Of a stretch of DNA of 64,000 nt, positions 58,179-64,000 are shown piece by piece (within the stretch, counting starts at the first letter, position 1; each line of letters starts with the position of its first letter). The position numbers and the translations under genes are program-made. This stretch comes from Bacillota bacterium (lineage in GTDB: Bacteria; Bacillota; Clostridia; Christensenellales; SZUA-584): assembly GCA_023390815.1 (NCBI GenBank), contig JAEWCC010000006.1:62001-126000 (forward strand), given 5' to 3'. The notes under the pieces were generated by a model. That model did no database searches. It was not told the DNA's origin and worked only from the letters and a program-made list of their open reading frames with translations.

Positions 58179-58740
58179 ACAGTTCACGCTCCAGTTCGCT
58201 TTTCAGTTTGCTTTTGGCAAGGCTGATTCTGGACTTCACGGTACCTTCCGGTAATCCCAGCACGCCCGCAATCTCGGACAGCTTCATATGCTGGTAGTAA
58301 TAAAGCACCATGGGGATCTTCTGATGCTCCGGCAGCTTGGCGATATGCGCGACAACGAGCGCCTGTATGTGGCGCTTTTCCACCTGTTCCTCCACTGTCT
58401 CGCCGCTGATTGCCGCCGTAAGCACAAAATCCTTGATGCTGGTCGTTTCAAATTCCTCCACCATATGCTTTTTGCGCCGGGATATCTCTTTGCAGTTGTC
58501 ACGGAACTGGTTGACGCATATCTTCATCAGCCAGGGACGAAAATCCCTGTGCTCGTAGCGCGCGGCGTTTTTAACCGCCTTGACCCACGTCTGCTGAAAA
58601 AGGTCCTCCGCGTCCTGCCGGTTGAATGTGAGCCTGAAACAAAGGTTATACAATTCATTTTTATAAGCATCCACAAGCGTGCTCATCACATTCATGTCTC
58701 CTTTTGAAAAACGTTCGAATATTTCATCCGGCACGTACAC
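58171..58740 (-). CDS. ECF RNA polymerase sigma factor
   Basis: A 189-residue ECF sigma factor. Region 2 covers about residues 20-90 (YNLCFRLTFNRQDAEDLFQQ, then FRPWLMKICVNQFRD) and region 4 about 125-180 (LPEHQKIPMVLYYYQHMKLS, then VLGLPEGTVKSRISLAKSKL). The GTG start follows AGGAGG by seven bases. It overlaps the anti-sigma gene, the usual layout for a sigma/anti-sigma pair, and the two must be co-translated in balance. Its targets are unknown; the convergent surface-protein genes are candidates. Confidence 0.94.
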   Translation of the reverse strand: MYVPDEIFERFSKGDMNVMSTLVDAYKNELYNLCFRLTFNRQDAEDLFQQTWVKAVKNAARYEHRDFRPWLMKICVNQFRDNCKEISRRKKHMVEEFETTSIKDFVLTAAISGETVEEQVEKRHIQALVVAHIAKLPEHQKIPMVLYYYQHMKLSEIAGVLGLPEGTVKSRISLAKSKLKSELERELYV

Positions 58741-58981
58741 AATGCTTCCTCCTATGTATGCTATAACGATTTCTGTCGAAAAAGGTTCACGATTTGTTGA
58801 AAAAACTCATAAAATATGCAGCCGGGTATATATACCCGAAAACGGACCGCACATAACGCACGGCTAAACAAGCCGTGCAAAGAAAAATGGTGTTTTTACC
58901 CATCAAGTGTCGGCGCAATTATGCCGATACAATCATTGCGGGATACTCGGCTTCGTGAAGAAGCACCACGGAGGCAGCACA

Positions 58982-59245
58982 ATGGATGAGAAGCTGGATA
59001 CGTTATACGAACTGGGCGTGAGCCTCTATGAGGCTCAGGAATATAAGCCTGCGGCCACCTGCTTTAAGGAAGCGGCGGAGCTGTTCCATCCGGCGGCGCA
59101 GTATTGGTACGCGCGGTGTCTGGAATGGGGGCTGGGCGTAAAGGCGGATGAATGCGAAGCACTGGTTTGGTACGCGCGCGCGGCACAGCTCGGCGACGCA
59201 CAGGCGCAATGCCGTCTGGGCAGCCGCGGCGCAGAGCTGTGTTAA
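58982..59245 (+). CDS. small Sel1/TPR-like protein
   Basis: An 87-residue protein made of helical repeats: LYELGVSLYEAQEYKPAATC (TPR-like) and a Sel1 repeat (AQYWYARCLEWGLGVKADEC, then EALVWYARAAQLGDAQAQC). Such repeats bind partner proteins. GGAGG precedes ATG 58982. It is a single gene ended by a terminator; the partner is unknown. The 240 bases upstream back to the sigma gene hold no other gene. Confidence 0.75.
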   Translation: MDEKLDTLYELGVSLYEAQEYKPAATCFKEAAELFHPAAQYWYARCLEWGLGVKADECEALVWYARAAQLGDAQAQCRLGSRGAELC

Positions 59246-59265
59246 TCAACCCAAAAGTCGGTCAT

Positions 59266-59302
59266 GGGTGCCCCGAAACACACTTCGAGGCACCCGCTTT
59301 TT
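59266..59302 (+). terminator. terminator of the Sel1-like gene
   Basis: GGGTGCC and GGCACCC pair across a 16-base loop, followed by GCTTTTT. Confidence 0.75.
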
Positions 59303-59317
59303 CAGGAAAAATGCATC

Positions 59318-59343
59318 AAAAAACCGGAGTGCGCGCACTCCGG
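59318..59343 (-). terminator. terminator of murC
   Basis: The 20-base perfect palindrome CCGGAGTGCGCGCACTCCGG (59324-59343) is followed on the minus strand by TTTTTT, 14 bases after the murC stop. Confidence 0.88.
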
Positions 59344-59356
59344 CTATCAACCATCA

Positions 59357-60721
59357 CTACAGCAGCTTCGCGGTCTCGACATTCACGCTGCCCGAACCCA
59401 GCGTGATCACGATGTCGTCGGACGAGGCGTGCTGATCCAGATACGCGCTGATCTGCTCGAACGTCGGGATGTACTCGCAGGGAGAATGAGCGGATATTGC
59501 CGCCACAAGGTCGCGCGCGTGGATCTCGCCGCGGTCGATGTCACGGCCCGGATAGATATCCGGCACGAGCACCTTGTCGGCGTTGCCAAAGCACAGCGCG
59601 TATTTATCCTTAAGCGTCTTGGCGCGCGTATACGAGTTGCACTGAAATACGACCCAGAGCTTCTTATGCGGATATTTTGCCGCCGCGTCGAGGCATGCGG
59701 CAATCTCCGTCGGGTGGTGCGCGTAATCGTGGATTACCTTCACACCGTTTTTCTCGCCCATCAGCTCAAAACGCCTTCCGGCGAGATGATAGTGCTTCAG
59801 CGCGTCCGCGGCCTGCTGCATATCGACGCCGAACACTTCATGCGAAACCGTAATCGCCGCGAGCGCGTTGCTCATGTTGTGCCGTCCGACGACAGAAAGC
59901 GCCACATGCGCCGTACCCTGCTTTGACACGATATCGAACTCCGGGCAGCCGTTAACGTCAAACCGGTCGTTTACCGCGGTATAGTCCGCGTTCTCAAAGC
60001 CGTACGATATGACGCGCTTGCCGCATTCCTTTGCGAGCCGTACGGTCAGCGCATCGTGTACATTGTAAAACAGCGCGCCGCTGTCGGGCAGCAAGTGTAC
60101 ATATTTCAAAAAGGTGCCGTATATCTCCTCAATATCCTTGTAGTAATCCAGATGATCGTCGTCGATGTTATTGACGAGCGAGTATGTCGGCCGCAGCTCA
60201 AGGAAGCTGCGCACATATTCACACGCTTCTGTCAAAAACGCCGGATAGCTGCCCACCGCAACGCCGCCGCCCAGAAAATCGACCATGCCGCCGATGTGCA
60301 CGGTCAGGTCTATGCCGCATTCGCGCAAAATCAGCGCGGTCATCGACGTGATCGTCGTTTTGCCGTGACAGCCCGCGATTCCGATAACGGTTTCAAACTG
60401 ACGGCTGATCAGCCCCAGCAGCTCCGCGCGCGTCAACATCGGCAGGCCTGTTGCGACCGCGCGGTCGTATTCCGGGTTGCCCGGTTTGATTGCAGCGGAA
60501 TACACCACCAGCTTCGCGTCGCCCAGATTTTCCGCCCTGTGGCCGATCGCGTATGGAATGCCTTCCTGCGCTAATTTGTTTGTAAATACCGATTCATTGA
60601 TATCCGACCCCTGAGGCCGGTAGCCTAAATTCTTAAGTATGACGGCCAGGCCGCTCATGCTGCAGCCGCCTATGCCGATAAAATGAACAACGCTGTCCTT
60701 GTACCGTTGCAAATCTACCAT
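59357..60721 (-). CDS. murC: UDP-N-acetylmuramate--L-alanine ligase
   Basis: Adds L-alanine to UDP-MurNAc, the first step of peptidoglycan stem-peptide synthesis, in the cytoplasm. The 454 residues include the UDP-binding start (VVHFIGIGGCSMSGLAVILK), the ATP P-loop (GIAGCHGKTTITSM), the substrate region (NNIDDDHLDYY) and the C-terminal IHDYAHHPTEI that marks MurC. ATG 60721 follows GGGGAG at 11 bases. It is alone between its terminator and the divergent purR gene. Confidence 0.95.
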   Translation of the reverse strand: MVDLQRYKDSVVHFIGIGGCSMSGLAVILKNLGYRPQGSDINESVFTNKLAQEGIPYAIGHRAENLGDAKLVVYSAAIKPGNPEYDRAVATGLPMLTRAELLGLISRQFETVIGIAGCHGKTTITSMTALILRECGIDLTVHIGGMVDFLGGGVAVGSYPAFLTEACEYVRSFLELRPTYSLVNNIDDDHLDYYKDIEEIYGTFLKYVHLLPDSGALFYNVHDALTVRLAKECGKRVISYGFENADYTAVNDRFDVNGCPEFDIVSKQGTAHVALSVVGRHNMSNALAAITVSHEVFGVDMQQAADALKHYHLAGRRFELMGEKNGVKVIHDYAHHPTEIAACLDAAAKYPHKKLWVVFQCNSYTRAKTLKDKYALCFGNADKVLVPDIYPGRDIDRGEIHARDLVAAISAHSPCEYIPTFEQISAYLDQHASSDDIVITLGSGSVNVETAKLL

Positions 60722-60879
60722 CGCTATGTACGCTCCCCAATGCTCCTGAATTACGCCCGTATCATGCATTATACTCTAAAATATGATACAATAGCAACTA
60801 TAAGGTGTCGATACGGTTGCCTACTAGGCTATGAAAACCCTTATTAAATTATGATTCGCGGCCAAACGAGGTGAACGCC

Positions 60880-61704
60880 ATGGAGAAATCCGACAGAAAA
60901 ACCCGGCTTGCGGCGGTAGCGGCGCTGCTGATCAAAAATCCAGGCAGAACGTATTCGCTGAAGGTGTTTTGCGATATGTTCGGTGCTGCCAAATCCACGA
61001 TGAGCGAGGATCTTACGATCCTGCGCGGTGTGCTGCGTGAGTTTGGCCAGGGCGATATTGAGGTCACGCTGGGCGCGGGCGGCGGGGTCCGATATATTCC
61101 GGTACTGGGCCCAGCGCAAAAGGACCAGGCACTCGCCGATATCGCAAAGCGGCTCTCCGACCCGTCCCGAATTTTACCGGGCGGATTCGTCTACACCGCG
61201 GATATCTTCTCCAACACGCATTACGTGACACCCATGGCCGAGGCGCTCGCAGGCATGTATTATAAGACCAACCCCGACATCATCGTCACCGTGGAAACCA
61301 AGGGAGTGGCACTGGCGCTGCTGGTGGCGCACGCCATGGCAAAGCCGCTCGTGATTGCGCGGCGCGACGCTCGCATTACCGAGGGCTCGGTGGTGACAAT
61401 CAACTATCTCTCGGCAAACTCCAGCCGCATGCGTACCATGTCGCTGGCACGCAGGTCCGTCTCCCCCGGCCAGAAAGCGCTGCTGATCGACGACTTTATC
61501 GCGGGCGGCGGCACCGTATATGCGCTATGTGAAATGATGAAGGAATTTACCATCACCGTTGTGGGCTGCGGCGTGGCAATTGCCACGCGCATGCCCGAAA
61601 AGAAACAGGTGGAAAACTATAAAGCCTTATTCACGCTCGAGGAGGTGGATACGGCGGAGGGCCGCATTACGATCCACCCGGCAGTATCATCATCCACCTC
61701 ATAA
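60880..61704 (+). CDS. purR: pur operon repressor PurR (Bacillus type)
   Basis: Regulator of purine genes, 274 residues: N-terminal winged helix (SDRKTRLAAVAALLIKNPGR, then FGAAKSTMSEDLTILRG) and a phosphoribosyltransferase-like domain with the PRPP-binding loop LLIDDFIAGGGTVYALCEMM. In Bacillus, PRPP lowers DNA binding. ATG 60880 follows GAGGTGAACGCC. It is divergent from murC, with promoter-like A/T-rich sequence at 60775-60800 between them, and convergent with the dehydrogenase gene two bases downstream. Confidence 0.94.
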   Translation: MEKSDRKTRLAAVAALLIKNPGRTYSLKVFCDMFGAAKSTMSEDLTILRGVLREFGQGDIEVTLGAGGGVRYIPVLGPAQKDQALADIAKRLSDPSRILPGGFVYTADIFSNTHYVTPMAEALAGMYYKTNPDIIVTVETKGVALALLVAHAMAKPLVIARRDARITEGSVVTINYLSANSSRMRTMSLARRSVSPGQKALLIDDFIAGGGTVYALCEMMKEFTITVVGCGVAIATRMPEKKQVENYKALFTLEEVDTAEGRITIHPAVSSSTS

Positions 61705-61706
61705 GA

Positions 61707-63062
61707 TTACAGTTCATCCTCCATCGCAAGGATGCGGTCCACGCATGCGCGCAGCATATCAAGTTCGCGTAGCGCTTCCGCAACACTATAGCGTTTGCGG
61801 AAATCGCCCGCGCACAACAGCGTCTTTTCAAGGCGGGTCTTGTCGATACCCGCTTTTTTCGCGCTTGTGGGCACGCCGAAACGTTCGAGTATGCGGATGA
61901 TATCGCGGTATCCCGGCATCATGGTACAGTCCTTTTTGTACTGCGCGTGATATGCCTGCAGCGCTTCGACGCGACGCTTCTGCTCCTCCCAGGTCAGGTA
62001 CCAGTCGGCGTTCATTTCCATTACATCCTCGCCGACCCCCGGCGGGTAGATGTCTAAAAACCACTGCCGCCGCTCCTCTTTTGTCAGGCGCGCAGCTTCT
62101 ACCTTGGCAAAATCGATTTGAGTCAGATCGGCTTCGCGCAGGAAGTCGTGCATGATCAGCGAATAGACGAGGCCGATTCCCACGCTGACGCCGTGCGAGG
62201 GACAGCTACCGCCGTAAGCAAGCTGCGCCATCTCCCAGTAGTGCGACATGTTGTGTTCGCCCGAAGCGACGGGCCGCGTATTGCCCACAATGAGCACCGT
62301 AAGGCCGGCAAAGATCAAAGACTCGATCAGCGCGTCGCAGCCCTTTGTCGAACGCAGTGCGATTTCCTCCACGCTGGAGGCGCACCGATTAAGCGCCATC
62401 ACCAACAGCTGCTCGCAAAGCGGACAGAAGATTTCACCCGCTACCGCATTGCCCAGCTTCCAGTCGACAAGCGCGTTATATTTGGCCAGTACATCGCCCA
62501 CGCCCGCGGCCTGCATGGCCAGCGGCGCAGAGGCAAGCACCACAGGATCGAACATCAGCAGCCTTGCAGCGTTACCGTATTTGGATATCTTCGTGCCGCC
62601 GATCATCATCGACGATGTAATGGAGGTATAGCCGTCCATCGACGCCGCTGTACCAAACACCGCAAACGGCTTTTCGGTGAGAAACGCGCTGCGACGTGTG
62701 AGGTCCGTAATGACGCCTGAACCCACCGACAGCAGGAAATCGACGTCTGCAGCCTGAGCACATATAATGTCCGCCATCTGAGGAGTCGGCTCGATTTCGT
62801 CTCCTGGCAGCATGCAAAGGCGTGTATCGAACCCCGCCTCAGCCAGCCGCTCGTGTACCGTCTGTGCCGCCGCTTTGTATGTGTTGGCATCGCATACGAT
62901 TACAACGCTTTTCCCAAGCTCCGCATCCTTAACGCAGCGGGCGCAGTCCCCCAAGAGCCCATCTTGTATGTAGATCTCCATCTGCGGCATTACATGACTG
63001 AATTCACAGCCGCAGCTCAAATCCGTCAGTATCAGCTTTCCTTCTTTGCGCTCGATGTTCAC
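61707..63062 (-). CDS. sn-glycerol-1-phosphate dehydrogenase (AraM/EgsA-like)
   Basis: A 451-residue member of the iron-type alcohol dehydrogenase superfamily, glycerol-1-phosphate branch. Marks: LLSVGSGVITDLTRRSAF (NAD site), FGTAASMDGYTSITSSMMIG, and metal-binding His in ASGEHNMSHYWEM and CPSHGVSVGIG. It would reduce dihydroxyacetone phosphate to sn-glycerol-1-phosphate, the archaeal-type backbone that some Firmicutes use for heptaprenylglyceryl phosphate. The GTG at 63062 follows AAAGGAAATACG; an ATG eight codons upstream is the alternative. Slightly longer than Bacillus AraM. Confidence 0.9.
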   Translation of the reverse strand: MNIERKEGKLILTDLSCGCEFSHVMPQMEIYIQDGLLGDCARCVKDAELGKSVVIVCDANTYKAAAQTVHERLAEAGFDTRLCMLPGDEIEPTPQMADIICAQAADVDFLLSVGSGVITDLTRRSAFLTEKPFAVFGTAASMDGYTSITSSMMIGGTKISKYGNAARLLMFDPVVLASAPLAMQAAGVGDVLAKYNALVDWKLGNAVAGEIFCPLCEQLLVMALNRCASSVEEIALRSTKGCDALIESLIFAGLTVLIVGNTRPVASGEHNMSHYWEMAQLAYGGSCPSHGVSVGIGLVYSLIMHDFLREADLTQIDFAKVEAARLTKEERRQWFLDIYPPGVGEDVMEMNADWYLTWEEQKRRVEALQAYHAQYKKDCTMMPGYRDIIRILERFGVPTSAKKAGIDKTRLEKTLLCAGDFRKRYSVAEALRELDMLRACVDRILAMEDEL

Positions 63063-63263
63063 CGTATTTCCTTTCCGTCCGGCCATGCCGTATTATCTTT
63101 TTCGTTTACCATCATAATGTTTATTCCCGGGCATGTCAAAGAAATTTGGGGGGTAGTATTATTTGACTATTTTTGTCGAAATTACGCACAAGGCGAACAT
63201 TTGGTTGTATAATGCAATAAAATTCATTCACAGCTATGATTCACAGCAAACTTTGGGGGGAAT

Positions 63264-64000
63264 ATGCGCAGGCAAATGCCGGAAGACGCAGGCCGGATGA
63301 CACAACCTGCGGGGGGATATGCGGAGCTTTTTCTGGAAAACACCGTACGCTCGGACTCGAATTTGAACCGTGATGGTGGAATCGTTACTGCATATCCGGG
63401 CAGCGGCTCCATCGAGACGTCTTTTTTTAATGCGTTGAGCAGCCAATCAAAAAATACCGTTTTTATATGGGACATCGCGGATGGCCCGACGTTTACGTTG
63501 CGGTATGCGAATCCCGCGTATATTCGTTTACTTGACAGAATGCCATGCGATGTGTTCGGTAAAAATCTCGAGGATGTACTGCCGCGTGACGACTGTGAAT
63601 TCATGAAAAACCGGTTTGCAGAATGCTTTCACCAGCAAATCGAAATGGAATTTATCCACGAACAATTCAACTCTATGCACATTACACGGCTATGCCCTCA
63701 GGTGGAAGGGGGCCGAACCGTACGGCTTATTGGCACCAACACCGATATTACGGAATACATGCGCGAACAGAATCGGCTGAAAGCGGTCAACGAGCAGCTC
63801 CGGCAGCAAACGCTGCTTTTAAGCGCACGCATTCGCTTTGAGTCGCTCCTTGCGCGTACGCTGCGCGAGTTCATGGATTCGGGCAGCGCAGGCTTCGACG
63901 GGTGCCTTGCAGGCCTTAACCGCGAACTCGGAGGGCTTATTGGTGCAGATCAGGCTTTCATACTCCAGCATTATTCAGACAGCCTTTGCATCCACAAGGC
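63264..64000 (+). CDS. PAS-domain sensor protein, N-terminal part (cut by window edge)
   Basis: The first 245 codons are in the window and the frame is open to the right edge. After a roughly 65-residue variable start there is a PAS domain (NTVFIWDIADGPTFTLRYAN, then RPRDDCEF-like loop and VRLIGTNTDITEYM), then a short coiled coil (QNRLKAVNEQLRQQTLLLSA) and what looks like the start of a GAF domain (AGLNRELGGLIGADQAFILQ). The output domain lies beyond the edge. The start ATG follows TTGGGGGGAAT, with a TATAAT box at 63208-63213. There is no membrane segment so far. Confidence 0.8.
   Translation, partial: MRRQMPEDAGRMTQPAGGYAELFLENTVRSDSNLNRDGGIVTAYPGSGSIETSFFNALSSQSKNTVFIWDIADGPTFTLRYANPAYIRLLDRMPCDVFGKNLEDVLPRDDCEFMKNRFAECFHQQIEMEFIHEQFNSMHITRLCPQVEGGRTVRLIGTNTDITEYMREQNRLKAVNEQLRQQTLLLSARIRFESLLARTLREFMDSGSAGFDGCLAGLNRELGGLIGADQAFILQHYSDSLCIHK

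Overview
The window reads as chromosome of an anaerobic, low-to-moderate GC-averse Firmicute (class Clostridia; perhaps a Christensenellales-like lineage, not provable from sequence alone). Evidence: RpoB/RpoC, S7, S12 and S15 are Bacillus/Clostridium-like; the set includes YerC-PcrA-LigA, a Bacillus-type PurR, NfeD-FloA, TrkH/TrkA, a SpoIID/LytB-domain protein, a decayed spore-coat gene, and an oxygen-defence set typical of anaerobes (PerR, desulfoferrodoxin, rubrerythrin). Strong Shine-Dalgarno sites and near-consensus sigma-A promoters are common, and several core genes use TTG or GTG starts.

Layout. 1-10,970 (minus strand): rpoB, rpoC, a cysteine-rich membrane protein of unknown function, then an L7Ae-like protein, rpsL, rpsG and fusA (cut by the left edge), with promoters ahead of rpoB and of the str part. 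10,970-14,050: an AT-rich, decayed stretch with a spore-coat pseudogene and a PAS-PAS-GGDEF-HD-GYP protein. 14,169-16,933: rpsO and pnp. 17,125-20,100: O-antigen-ligase-like protein, polysaccharide deacetylase, SSB-like protein. 20,393-26,381: FAH-family hydrolase, yerC, pcrA, ligA, then an AT-rich lipoprotein gene that appears to have been inserted at the ligA 3' end. 26,392-31,220: clostripain-family lipoprotein, the perR-dfx-rbr operon with a clear self-regulating operator, and an NlpC/P60 wall hydrolase. 31,304-35,490: DMT transporter with a histidine-rich tail, ttdAB tartrate dehydratase, small membrane proteins, and a 132-bp MITE-like element. 35,614-40,864 (minus): a five-gene split glutamate synthase with a promoter and long leader. 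41,143-41,358: a candidate stand-alone small RNA. 41,356-47,168 (minus): trkHA potassium uptake, a PHP phosphatase, and a P-type ATPase behind a yybP-ykoY manganese riboswitch. 47,201-49,685: nfeD-floA and a proline-rich protein. 49,802-58,740: two large secreted multi-repeat proteins that share an 831-bp 3' end, facing an ECF sigma factor and an RsgI-like anti-sigma factor with fibronectin-type repeats. 58,982-64,000: small Sel1-like protein, murC, purR, glycerol-1-phosphate dehydrogenase, and a PAS-domain sensor cut by the right edge.

How the parts fit. Most of the window is housekeeping (transcription, translation, replication/repair, murein and nitrogen metabolism). The accessory content lies in small patches. 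The most interesting are the sigma/anti-sigma/surface-protein locus (49.8-58.7 kb), the candidate small RNA (41.2 kb), the ligA-end duplication around the lipoprotein gene (25.6-26.3 kb), the MITE-like element (35.4 kb) and the histidine-tailed transporter (31.3 kb). No tRNA, rRNA, CRISPR array, prophage or intact insertion sequence was seen.
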